Notes under the pieces: model-generated | What the model was told of the DNA's origin: nothing | The model's input: only the letters and a program-made list of their open reading frames with translations | Databases searched by the model: none | Shown here: positions 14,246 through 21,230 of the stretch, piece by piece | Layout: the number at the start of each line of letters is the position of its first letter | Position numbering within the stretch: position 1 is the stretch's first letter | Source of the DNA: an uncultured Clostridia bacterium | GTDB lineage: Bacteria; Bacillota; Clostridia; Oscillospirales; Acutalibacteraceae | Reading direction: 5' to 3' | Length of the DNA: 21,271 nucleotides | NCBI GenBank assembly: GCA_947567585.1 | Contig: CANONE010000018.1 | Span: 1-21,271 of the forward strand | Translations under genes and position numbers: made by a program

Positions 14246-15403
14246 TCACTTTCCAGTCCGGTTTTCCTCCACAAAGCCCTCCTGCTTGAGCATGGTCTCG
14301 AACACAGTGATATCCGCCGAGATATCCATGGCCTCGTCAGTGAAAAGGGAATCCAGCTGCTTTTCAAAGGCGTCGGCCACCGTGTGCATCATGCCCGCGA
14401 TATTGAACATGGTAGAGGTGATGTTTTCCCCTTTGACAGACTGGCGACTCAGCCGCTCATAGCTGCCCAGCAGCTTCAGGGTGGTGGGCAGGTAGTAGTT
14501 CATAAACTTCCGGATCTGCTGGGCCTTTTCCGGGTGCTGGGCAATGTAGTTGAAAATATCCGCCGAGGCCCGCTCCATCCGGTCGATATCCGCCGACAGG
14601 GCTTCGTCCGGGATGGCGTCGTTGGCGGCCCGGAGCTTTTTGATCATGGCGTGTCCCTCGTCAATGATCTTATCCACCTCCGGGTTCCCGGTCTCGGATT
14701 TCTTCTGGGGCTCCGGCTCCTTTTTGGGTTCCGGTTTGGGTTCGGGCTTAGGCTCTTCTACGGGAACCAGCCGCTTCTTTCCCCGGAACAGGGCGCCGGA
14801 CAGCAAAAAGGTCAGCAGGACCACGATCCCGAAAACAGCCCACTGGGAGGGCTCCATCATCTGGACGTTCATGGCGTAGAGCAGCGCTACCACCCCAGTA
14901 ATGTAGTATTTCGCCGGGCTTCCCATGTGGACCACCTTCATAGGCGGCATCTGGGGCGGCGGCGCGGGACTTACCCCGGCGGGCCGGCGGGCCTGGGGCG
15001 GTCTTTGAGGGGGGGCTTGCCGGCTCTGATAGCCCCCGGCGTCCCTTCTCTGGGGCTGGGCCGTCTGCCCCCCGCTGGGCGGAACCGGGGCCTGGGGCTG
15101 CGGCGGGGCCTGCCGGGGCGGGGCCCCCGTATACCGGTAGGTGTACTGGGTCTGCCCATTGGCCCCCGGATTTGGCTGCGGGGCGGGCCCGGGCCCTCCG
15201 GTCCGCTTTCCTTCCTGGTAGCCCTGTACGGCGGACTTCACCACAGGGGCGGCGGCGTTCAGGGCCGCGTCTAAGCCGGCCGCCGCTTTTCCCAGGCCCT
15301 GGGCAAGCTTGTCGGCGGCTGGGATCCCCGCGCCGGTGAGCGTCTTATACATTTGCGAGGAACGGTACTCTTCTTCCACGGGCCGGTTGCCGTTATGATT
15401 CAT
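14246..15403 (-). CDS. xpaC: XpaC-like membrane protein (5-bromo-4-chloroindolyl phosphate hydrolysis family)
   Basis: 385 residues. N-terminal helical segment (about 15-65), then a low-complexity Pro/Gln/Arg/Gly-rich region (70-155), two transmembrane helices (about 166-182 and 186-205), a short PEPKPEPK-type repeat (217-230), and a helical C-terminal domain (240-385) with PEVDKIIDEGHAMIKKL and MNYYLPTTLKLLGSYERLS. The latter YYLPTTLKLL..Y motif is the mark of the XpaC family. The name comes from a phenotype in Bacillus; the biochemical function is not settled. Xpac and TelA families recur as neighbours, which supports both calls. First gene of the long minus-strand unit, with a strong promoter about 95 bases upstream and GAAAGGAAA before the ATG. 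The long Pro-rich insert before the membrane segment is more extensive than I would expect for the family. Confidence 0.88.
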   Translation of the reverse strand: MNHNGNRPVEEEYRSSQMYKTLTGAGIPAADKLAQGLGKAAAGLDAALNAAAPVVKSAVQGYQEGKRTGGPGPAPQPNPGANGQTQYTYRYTGAPPRQAPPQPQAPVPPSGGQTAQPQRRDAGGYQSRQAPPQRPPQARRPAGVSPAPPPQMPPMKVVHMGSPAKYYITGVVALLYAMNVQMMEPSQWAVFGIVVLLTFLLSGALFRGKKRLVPVEEPKPEPKPEPKKEPEPQKKSETGNPEVDKIIDEGHAMIKKLRAANDAIPDEALSADIDRMERASADIFNYIAQHPEKAQQIRKFMNYYLPTTLKLLGSYERLSRQSVKGENITSTMFNIAGMMHTVADAFEKQLDSLFTDEAMDISADITVFETMLKQEGFVEENRTGK

Positions 15404-15497
15404 ATCTCAAATTTCCTTTCGGAGAGCATGTATTCTGGGGCTGCCGTCTGGCAAGGCAGAGCAAAATCCCCTGCGAAACAAAAACCTTTCCCACTAT

Positions 15498-15526
15498 ATT
15501 TTACGGTTTATTTTCCACACTGTCAA
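15498..15526 (-). promoter_or_regulatory. Strong promoter of the xpaC unit
   Basis: Minus strand TTGACA (15526-15521), 17-base spacer, TAAAAT (15503-15498): perfect -35 and five of six at -10. It sits 18 bases beyond the fruK stop codon, and no terminator is visible between, so fruK transcripts may also read into xpaC. Confidence 0.82.
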
Positions 15527-15544
15527 CTGGTTTTTCTCTTTACT

Positions 15545-16468
15545 CTACCGGCCTTGTTGAAAGTGGGCCGCGTATAGCCGGCGCACAGCGCCGCCCGATG
15601 CGATGCCCTGGGTGAAAGCGGTGGCCGCCCCAGCGGACACCCCCCAGTTCAGGGCTGTCTCGTAGCTGCCGCTTTGCTGCCAGCCATAGAGGAATCCCGC
15701 CACAAAGGAGTCCCCCGCCCCCACAGCGGACGCCGCCCGTCCCGGCAGGGCTTCCCGGAAGAGGACGTCCCCCGCCTCTGTCAGCAGCAGGGCGCCCTGC
15801 GCGCCCATAGACACGGCCACGTTCCGGGCCCCCTGTTTTTGCAGCTTTCGGGCATAGGGCAAAGCGTCTTCCCTTGTGGAGAGAGAAACGCCGAATGCCG
15901 CCCCCAGCTCCTCCAGATTGGGCTTCACCAAAAAGGGCCGGACCTGTAGGGCGGCGCAAAGGGCCGGACCGGAGGCGTCCACCGCCACATAAACGTCCCG
16001 GGGCGCTTGTCCGGCCAGCCAGGCGTAAGCTTCCGCAGGCAAAGAGGCGGGCAGGCTGCCGCAGAGCGCCAGAAATCCGCCGGAGGGAAGCCCCTTTAGC
16101 TTGGCCGCCAGCTTCTTTAGATCCTCCATGGAAACCGCCGGGCCCCCGCCGTTCAGAGCGGTTTCGGGCTGGCCCGGGGGCGTAATCTTCACATTTACCC
16201 GGGTGACCCCTTCCTTTAAGAAAAGAAAATCCGCCGGACATCCGGCGCGCCCCAGCTCCTCCACCAGCTCCCTGCCGGTAAACCCCGCCGCCAGACCCAG
16301 CGCCTTTGTCTCTGCTCCCAGGGAATGCAGCAGCAGCGAGACATTGATCCCCTTGCCTCCAGGCAGAAAGCGGCAGCTTTTGTAGCGTTGGTCCGCGCCG
16401 GCGCGGAAGCGCTCTGGGGAGAGGAAGCAGTCCAGGGCGGGGTTCAGCGTCACTGTATATATCATCAT
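15545..16468 (-). CDS. fruK: 1-phosphofructokinase-type sugar-phosphate kinase (PfkB family)
   Basis: 307 residues, standard for FruK/LacC kinases. MIYTVTLNPALDCFL is the usual N-terminus of this branch, FLPGGKGINVSLLLHSLG carries the sugar-phosphate-binding GGKG (37-40), VKPNLEELG is present at 181-189, and SAVGAGDSFVAGFLYG contains the anion hole and catalytic Asp253. The reaction is ATP-dependent phosphorylation of fructose 1-phosphate, or of tagatose 6-phosphate in the LacC relatives; the sequence alone does not decide. There is no PTS fructose transporter or DeoR regulator next to it, unusual for a classic fru operon, although the transporter may be elsewhere. AAAGGG lies 8 bases before the ATG; a second ATG directly follows. 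A good promoter lies 38 bases upstream. Confidence 0.87.
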   Translation of the reverse strand: MMIYTVTLNPALDCFLSPERFRAGADQRYKSCRFLPGGKGINVSLLLHSLGAETKALGLAAGFTGRELVEELGRAGCPADFLFLKEGVTRVNVKITPPGQPETALNGGGPAVSMEDLKKLAAKLKGLPSGGFLALCGSLPASLPAEAYAWLAGQAPRDVYVAVDASGPALCAALQVRPFLVKPNLEELGAAFGVSLSTREDALPYARKLQKQGARNVAVSMGAQGALLLTEAGDVLFREALPGRAASAVGAGDSFVAGFLYGWQQSGSYETALNWGVSAGAATAFTQGIASGGAVRRLYAAHFQQGR

Positions 16469-16505
16469 TCATCATACCCTTTCAGCCTTACAAGTTTCTT
16501 AAGGT

Positions 16506-16534
16506 ATTCTATCATTTTGAAAAAATTTTTTCAA
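16506..16534 (-). promoter_or_regulatory. Promoter of the fruK-like kinase
   Basis: Minus strand TTGAAA (16534-16529), 17-base spacer, TAGAAT (16511-16506), each five of six. The -35 box and half the spacer lie within an 18-bp perfect palindrome. Confidence 0.75.
16517..16534. promoter_or_regulatory. Perfect palindrome over the fruK -35 region, candidate operator
   Basis: TTGAAAAAATTTTTTCAA, 18 bases, perfectly self-complementary, covering the -35 box of the fruK promoter in the gap between two divergent genes. Such a position suits a repressor site, but a run of A6T6 can also be a bent, intrinsically favourable promoter tract. No regulator gene is adjacent. Confidence 0.45.
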
Positions 16535-16602
16535 CGTATATTTCCCAGAAAACCGGTCATGCTATTGGCATGTCAAAATTCATAGGAAGAAAGGGATCGA
16601 TC

Positions 16603-16953
16603 ATGATAAAAAAGCGCGTACTCATTTTTTGCCTTTGCGGGGCCATGTCCCTTCTGTTGACAGGCTGCGCCAACGGCAGGGTGGAAAGCACCGTTTCTCA
16701 GGTGGTCTCCAAGGCCGGAGAAGGGCTGGACAACGCCGTGAGCCATATTGAGGACGGCGTAGACTCCATGCTGGACGGAGACCGGGATCTGGACAGCGGC
16801 TGGGACAGCGGCCCGGAAGGCTCCTATGATTTCGCCAGCGGCGTAAACAGCTACGGGCCTGAAGAGTGGGTTTCCGAGTGGGAGGAGAGCGGACTGCCGG
16901 ACGCCAACGGCCATTCCTCCGCGGAATCCGGCGATTCCCAGCAGGAGCGCTAA
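16603..16953 (+). CDS. Small Asp/Ser-rich lipoprotein of unknown function
   Basis: 116 residues from the ATG at 16603, which has GAAAGGG 7 bases upstream; an in-frame ATG at 16570 has no such site. MIKKR, hydrophobic core and LLLTGC give a lipoprotein signal with Cys22. The mature part has an amphipathic helix (VESTVSQVVSKAGEGLDNAVSHIEDGVDSM) and then a disordered acidic stretch rich in Asp, Ser, Gly and Glu. The gene is divergent from fruK and is followed immediately by a very strong terminator, so it is transcribed alone. I do not recognise a family. Similar short lipoproteins with a helix and an acidic tail occur in related Clostridia without known function. Confidence 0.8.
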   Translation: MIKKRVLIFCLCGAMSLLLTGCANGRVESTVSQVVSKAGEGLDNAVSHIEDGVDSMLDGDRDLDSGWDSGPEGSYDFASGVNSYGPEEWVSEWEESGLPDANGHSSAESGDSQQER

Positions 16954-16993
16954 CAAAAGGGGGACTTTTCTTTTAAGAAAAGTCCCCCTTTTG
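16954..16993. terminator. Strong intrinsic terminator after the small lipoprotein
   Basis: CAAAAGGGGGACTTTTC and GAAAAGTCCCCCTTTTG form a perfect 17-bp stem with a six-base loop, starting on the base after the TAA at 16951-16953. The stem's own T-run serves as the tail on either strand, so it can act in both directions. Confidence 0.92.
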
Positions 16994-17022
16994 TTGAATA
17001 TACGAAAAATGCATGGTATAAT
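16994..17022 (+). promoter_or_regulatory. Promoter of the MATE exporter gene
   Basis: TTGAAT (16994-16999), 17-base spacer, perfect TATAAT (17017-17022), directly after the preceding terminator. Transcription would start near 17029, leaving a leader of about 97 bases before the start codon. Confidence 0.8.
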
Positions 17023-17028
17023 CAAGCT

Positions 17029-17111
17029 TACGCACACCCTGCGGCAAACGTCCGCCAACGGCGCTTGCCAGGCCGGCGGGGTGTAAGGCGGCGTCCTGTA
17101 GCCGTAAAAGC
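17029..17111 (+). promoter_or_regulatory. Structured GC-rich 5' leader of the MATE gene, class unknown
   Basis: Between promoter and ribosome site the RNA can fold: ACACCC (17034-17039) pairs with GGGTGT (17079-17084); inside, GGCAA (17043-17047) pairs with TTGCC (17065-17069) around CGCC-AAC-GGCG; a further small hairpin CGGC/GCCG lies at 17089-17104, just before the AGGAGG. A closing stem with an internal branch before a transporter gene is a riboswitch-like layout. I compared it by eye with c-di-GMP, THF, guanidine and ZTP class signatures and found no match. Confidence 0.4.
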
Positions 17112-17125
17112 AAGGAGGAAGGTAT

Positions 17126-18535
17126 TTGGAGAATTCAAGGATCAAGCGGTTTGCCGCCCGTTACATAGGATCTAAGGCGTTTTATTTGTCTGTGGTGGCG
17201 CTGATTGTGCCCATGGTGGTGCAGCAGGGGATCACCCAGTTCGTCAACCTCCTGGACAATGTAATGGTGGGCCGCCTGGGTACGCTGCCCATGTCCGGGG
17301 TAGCCATTGTCAATCAGGTTATTTTCATTTTTAATCTCACCGTGTTCGGGGGCATGTCCGGGGCCTCTATCTTTGGCGCGCAGTATTTTGGCAAGGGAGA
17401 CGTCTCCGGCCTGCGGGACACCCTGCGGTTTCGAATATGGTTTGCCGCCGCGGCCTCGGCTTTAGGGATTCTGGCGCTTCTTGCCTTTGGAAAGGACTTT
17501 TTACAGCTTTTCCTGAACAGCGAAGCCTCCAGCCCCCAGGAAATCGACGAGACCCTCCGGCTGGCCAGCGGCTATATGCGCATTATGCTGTGGGGGCTGC
17601 CGCCCTTCGCGCTTTCCGCCTGCTTTTCCAGCGTTCTGCGCAATGCCAGCGAGACCTTTATTCCCATGGTGGCCAGCGTTATCTCCATTTTCGTCAATCT
17701 GGTCCTCAACTGGCTTTTGATCTTCGGAAGCCTGGGTTTTCCCAAAATGGGCGTGGCGGGCGCGGCCCTGGCCACGGTAACCGCCCGGTACGTGGAGCTT
17801 CTGTACCTCTTTGTCCAGGCTTTGCGCCACAAAGAGCGCTTTCCCTTTATGAAGGGGGCTTTTAAGAGCCTGCGGGTGCCCCTGCCGCTGGTGAAGCGCA
17901 TTGCCGTTACCGGCACGCCTCTGATGCTCAACGAAGCCCTTTGGTCTGTAAGCACCTCCCTGGTGCAGGTCTGCTACGCCTCTAGGGGCCTTACCGCCGT
18001 GGCCGCCTCTAACATCAACGGCACGGTTTTTAATCTCTTTGCCCTTTTGATGATGTCCATGGGGGACGCGGTGGGCATTATGGTAGGCCAGCAGCTGGGC
18101 GCCAACGATATGGAAGGGGCCAAAGGCACGGTGCGCAAGCTTATTGTGTTTGGAGCGGGGCTCAACGCCCTGGTGGGCTTGACGCTGATTGCCGCCGCGC
18201 CGTTTATCCCTTTGATTTACAACACGGAAGGGGTCGTCCGGGGCTTGGCGTCCCAGATGCTGGTTATTTCCGGGGCCATGATGCCTGTAAGCACCATTAC
18301 CAACTGCTCTTACTTCACCATTCGTTCCGGGGGACGCACCTTCATCACCTTCCTTTTCGACTGCGTGTTCAACTGGGTGGTCTGCCTGCCCCTTGCCTAT
18401 CTGCTCTGCTACCACACCAGCCTGGGGTTGGTTCAGGTTTTCCTGCTGGTGCAGATTGCCGACATGATGAAGTGCGTCATTGGCGTCGTCATGCTGAAAT
18501 CCGGCATCTGGGCTAAGAACGTGGTGAACGCCTGA
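17126..18535 (+). CDS. MATE family multidrug/metabolite exporter (TTG start)
   Basis: 469 residues with about twelve transmembrane helices, standard for MATE. ALIVPMVVQQGITQFVNLLDNVMVGRLG is the conserved first-helix region, and the second half repeats the pattern with TGTPLMLNEALWSVSTSLVQVCYASRG, giving the usual two six-helix bundles. These pumps expel cationic or aromatic compounds with Na+ or H+ exchange; the actual substrate is unknown. The start is TTG at 17126: AGGAGG lies 7 bases before it, and the next in-frame ATG would delete most of the first helix. Preceded by its own promoter and a structured leader. It is followed by a hairpin right after the stop, so it seems to be transcribed alone. 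Confidence 0.93.
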   Translation: MENSRIKRFAARYIGSKAFYLSVVALIVPMVVQQGITQFVNLLDNVMVGRLGTLPMSGVAIVNQVIFIFNLTVFGGMSGASIFGAQYFGKGDVSGLRDTLRFRIWFAAAASALGILALLAFGKDFLQLFLNSEASSPQEIDETLRLASGYMRIMLWGLPPFALSACFSSVLRNASETFIPMVASVISIFVNLVLNWLLIFGSLGFPKMGVAGAALATVTARYVELLYLFVQALRHKERFPFMKGAFKSLRVPLPLVKRIAVTGTPLMLNEALWSVSTSLVQVCYASRGLTAVAASNINGTVFNLFALLMMSMGDAVGIMVGQQLGANDMEGAKGTVRKLIVFGAGLNALVGLTLIAAAPFIPLIYNTEGVVRGLASQMLVISGAMMPVSTITNCSYFTIRSGGRTFITFLFDCVFNWVVCLPLAYLLCYHTSLGLVQVFLLVQIADMMKCVIGVVMLKSGIWAKNVVNA

Positions 18536-18568
18536 GGGCAGGCCGCGAAGCGGCAGGAAAGCTGCCCC
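18536..18568 (+). terminator. Weak hairpin after the MATE gene
   Basis: GGGCAG/CTGCCC (outer) encloses GCCGC-GAA-GCGGC (inner), starting on the base after the stop codon. The tail that follows, CAAAATTCTGATCTTT, is poor in consecutive T, so termination is plausible but not strong. The remainder of the gap to 18682 has a possible weak promoter (TTGTGC at 18622, TATTCA at 18645, 17-base spacer) for the peptidase gene and nothing else I can identify. Confidence 0.4.
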
Positions 18569-18682
18569 AAAATTCTGATCTTTGGACAGGGGATGCCCGG
18601 GCGAAGGGCAGGTTTCCGCTTTTGTGCCAATTACTGCTATAAGGTATTCATGATAAATTTTTAAGAAAAGAGGGAAAGAAAA

Positions 18683-19960
18683 ATGGAAGTATCTGGTAAG
18701 AGGGCCATGGAGCTGTTGGAACGCATCGGGTTTACCCGGGTGGCTGGGTCTCCGGAAGAGCTGCGGGCTGCGGAGATTCTCAAGGCGGAGTGCGAGGCCA
18801 TGGGAGTGCCGGCGCAGCTGGAAAGCTTTGAGATCGAGGACGCGGACATCGAGACGGCCACCCTGGAGATTCTGGAGCCCTACCGGCAGGCGTATCCGGT
18901 GACGGGCTATAAGTGCGCCAAGAATACGTATCAGGGCGGGCTGGAGGCGGACTTCCTCTATGTGGAAAACGGCAATGAGGTGGATTTAAACGGGGCCGCC
19001 GGAAAGATTGTGCTGGTCAACGGGTTTTTGCGCCTGCCGCTTTTCCGCCAACTGATGAAGGCCGGGGTAGCCGGAATCGTCACCATGGAAGGGGACCTTC
19101 GGGACAACCGGGAAGAGACCGACCTCTCCACCCGGAAGCTGCGGCGGACCCTGCGGGCCTTTGGCAATGTGCCCATGGTGAACACCCGGGTGCTGGACGC
19201 TTTCGATATGGTAAAGCGGGGCGCATCTAAAGCCCGGATCGTCTTAAAGAACGAGACGGTGGAGCGGACCTCCCACAATGTGGTGGCCGCCATCACCGGC
19301 ACGGAGAAGCCGGAGGAGATCATTTCCTTGGGGGCGCATTACGATTCCGTGGACTTCTCCAAGGGCGTCTACGACAACGGCGCGGGCTCCGTCATCAACA
19401 TGGAGGTGCTGCGGTGGTTCCGGGAGAACCCGCCTAAGCGCACGGTGAAGTTTATGTGGTACGGCTCGGAGGAGATCGGCCTGGAGGGCAGCTGGGCTTA
19501 CGTGAAAGCGCACACGGAGGAGCTGAAGGACCACCGCCTGATGATCAATGTGGACGTAGGCGGCCCCGTACTGGGCCGGGAGGGCATTGCCGTCACCGGG
19601 GCGGAGGATCTGGTCCACTATCTCCGGTACGCCACCCAGGTGCGGGGCTTCTCCGCCGAAGTAAAGCAGCAGATTTATTCCAGTGACTCCATTCCCTTTG
19701 CGGACAGCGGCGTCCCGGCGGTGAACTTCACCCGCTTTGGCGCGCCGGGGGCGGCCTATATCCACAACCGCTTTGACACCCTCTCCTTTCTCTCCCCCCA
19801 GGCTCTGGAAAAGACCGCCCGCAGCGTGCTGGCCTTCTCCCAAGACATGGCCAACGCAGCGGCTTTCCCGGTAAAGCGGGAGATACCGGAGAACATGGTG
19901 AAGGAAGTGGAGAAGTACCTCTATAAGAAGGAATTGGCCGAAGCGGAGGAGAACAACTAA
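18683..19960 (+). CDS. M28-family zinc aminopeptidase with inserted PA-like domain
   Basis: 425 residues. The metal ligands of an M28 peptidase are visible in order: His219 and Asp221 in SLGAHYDSV, Asp231 in YDNGAGS, Glu263/Glu264 in YGSEEIGLEGS (the first as catalytic base), Asp291 in NVDVGG and His361 in YIHNRFDT. Residues about 60-190, between the N-terminal helices and the catalytic domain, resemble the protease-associated insert (GKIVLVNGFLRLPLFRQLMKAGVAGIVTM). There is no signal peptide, so it should be cytoplasmic, working on imported peptides. GAGGG precedes the ATG. The following amidohydrolase begins 23 bases after the stop with its own good ribosome site, so the two form an operon. 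Some M28 relatives are carboxypeptidases or cyclases; the sequence does not decide. Confidence 0.92.
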   Translation: MEVSGKRAMELLERIGFTRVAGSPEELRAAEILKAECEAMGVPAQLESFEIEDADIETATLEILEPYRQAYPVTGYKCAKNTYQGGLEADFLYVENGNEVDLNGAAGKIVLVNGFLRLPLFRQLMKAGVAGIVTMEGDLRDNREETDLSTRKLRRTLRAFGNVPMVNTRVLDAFDMVKRGASKARIVLKNETVERTSHNVVAAITGTEKPEEIISLGAHYDSVDFSKGVYDNGAGSVINMEVLRWFRENPPKRTVKFMWYGSEEIGLEGSWAYVKAHTEELKDHRLMINVDVGGPVLGREGIAVTGAEDLVHYLRYATQVRGFSAEVKQQIYSSDSIPFADSGVPAVNFTRFGAPGAAYIHNRFDTLSFLSPQALEKTARSVLAFSQDMANAAAFPVKREIPENMVKEVEKYLYKKELAEAEENN

Positions 19961-19983
19961 ATTACATAAGGGAGGCGGCAAAA

Positions 19984-21150
19984 ATGATACTGATTCAGAA
20001 CGGAACCGTAAAGCCGGTGACAGGACCTGATATCGAAAACGGGCGGGTGCTGATTGACGGCGGGAAGATTGTTGCCATTGGCAAAGAGGTGCAGGCGCCC
20101 GAAGACGCCCGGATCATCGACGCGGCAGGCTGCCTGGTGGCCCCAGGATTTGTCGAGGGGCACTGCCATATCGGCCTGGACGAGGAGGCCATTGGTTTTG
20201 AGGGGAACGATTACAATGAAATGACGGACCCCGTTACCCCCCAGATGCGGGGAATCGACGGCTTGAACCCCATGGACGAAGCCTTTTTCGAGGCGTACAG
20301 CCACGGCGTCACCACGGCCGTCACCGGCCCGGGCAGCGCCAATGTAGTGGGCGGCACCTTTGTGGCGGTGAAGCTCTGCGGCCAACGGGTGGACAACATG
20401 GTGGTAAAGGACCCTGTCGCCATGAAGATTGCCTGGGGCGAGAACCCCAAACGCTGCTACGGCCACTCTCAGAAAGCCCCCATGACCCGTATGGGCAACG
20501 CCGCGCTGCTGCGGGAGCTGCTGGCCAAATCCCGGAACTATATGGAGGAACTGGACGCCTGGGAAAAGGACCCGGAGAACCACAAGAAACCCGCCTATGA
20601 CTGTAAGCTGGAAGCCATGCTGCCGGTGATGCGGGGGGAGATCCCTCTGAAATCCCACGCCCACCGGGCGGATGATATCTTCACAGCCCTGCGGGTGGTC
20701 AAAGAGTTCGGCGTAGGCATTACCCTGGACCACTGCACCGACGGGCACCTCATCGCCGGAGAACTGGCAAAAGAGGGCCGCCCGTGCCTGGTGGGACCCA
20801 CCCTGGGAGACAAGTCCAAGTTCGAGCTGAAAAACAAATCCTGGGATACCCCCAGGGCCCTGGCGGAACAGGGCGTGAAGCTGGCCATCATTACCGACGC
20901 GCCGGTGATCCCCCTGCGGTACCTTCCCCTCTGCGCGGGGCTGGCCATGCAGGCCGGCCTTTCAGAAGAGGACGCTTGGCGGGCCATTACCATCAATCCC
21001 GCCGAAATCGCCGGCATCGCGGACCGGGTGGGCAGCTTGGAGCCCGGCAAGGACGCGGACATCGCCATTTACCGGGGGAATCCCCTAAAGGACGTACAGT
21101 GCGAAACCCTCTACACGCTGATTGACGGCAGGATCGTCTATCAAAAATAA
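19984..21150 (+). CDS. Amidohydrolase, imidazolonepropionase/dipeptidase-like
   Basis: 388 residues. N-terminal small beta domain (ILIQNGTVKPVTGPDIENGRVLIDGGKIVAIGKEV), then VAPGFVEGHCHIG with His60 and His62, Lys148 in MKIAWGENPK as candidate bridging lysine, His225/His227 in KSHAHRADDI, His250 in ITLDHCTDGH, and Asp305 in IITDAPVIPL; the beta domain closes with GSLEPGKDADIAIYRGNPL. This is the metal-centre layout of COG1228-type amidohydrolases (imidazolonepropionase and related proline/arginine dipeptidases). Cytoplasmic, no signal. GGGAGGCGGCAAAA precedes the ATG, 23 bases after the M28 gene. The partner peptidase suggests peptide or cyclic-amide turnover; true imidazolonepropionase would be expected with other histidine-degradation genes, which are absent. 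Confidence 0.9.
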   Translation: MILIQNGTVKPVTGPDIENGRVLIDGGKIVAIGKEVQAPEDARIIDAAGCLVAPGFVEGHCHIGLDEEAIGFEGNDYNEMTDPVTPQMRGIDGLNPMDEAFFEAYSHGVTTAVTGPGSANVVGGTFVAVKLCGQRVDNMVVKDPVAMKIAWGENPKRCYGHSQKAPMTRMGNAALLRELLAKSRNYMEELDAWEKDPENHKKPAYDCKLEAMLPVMRGEIPLKSHAHRADDIFTALRVVKEFGVGITLDHCTDGHLIAGELAKEGRPCLVGPTLGDKSKFELKNKSWDTPRALAEQGVKLAIITDAPVIPLRYLPLCAGLAMQAGLSEEDAWRAITINPAEIAGIADRVGSLEPGKDADIAIYRGNPLKDVQCETLYTLIDGRIVYQK

Positions 21151-21157
21151 TTCCTCC

Positions 21158-21176
21158 GGGAAAATCACAATTTCCC
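21158..21176 (+). terminator. Possible weak terminator after the amidohydrolase
   Basis: GGGAAA and TTTCCC form a 6-bp stem, 8 bases after the stop codon, followed by CCTTGTTCTTTT. The stem is short and the tail interrupted, so this is tentative. Confidence 0.35.
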
Positions 21177-21177
21177 C

Positions 21178-21206
21178 TTGTTCTTTTCCCCTTTGTGGTG
21201 TAAACT
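21178..21206 (+). promoter_or_regulatory. Possible promoter at the right edge
   Basis: TTGTTC (21178-21183), 17-base spacer, TAAACT (21201-21206): three and four matches of six. It would serve a gene beginning near 21231. Confidence 0.4.
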
Positions 21207-21230
21207 AGAGTCTGATTTAAAACCGGAGAA

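Noticed and set aside
13691..15274. 527-codon plus-strand open frame
   Set aside because: It lies opposite the acetyltransferase and XpaC genes, which have recognisable motifs, ribosome sites and a promoter; the plus-strand product is low-complexity Gly/Arg/Leu/His and matches no family I know. It is a by-product of high GC.
15540..16475. 311-codon minus-strand frame overlapping fruK
   Set aside because: Same strand but different frame from a clear PfkB kinase; Gly/Arg-rich with no motif.
17029..17111. c-di-GMP-I riboswitch, suggested by a GGCAAAC segment
   Set aside because: The downstream conserved GGGACGCAAAGC block and the tetraloop-receptor features are absent; only the short segment matches.
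17501..18415. 304-codon minus-strand frame opposite the MATE gene
   Set aside because: Antisense to an unambiguous 12-helix transporter; His/Gln/Gly-rich without motifs.
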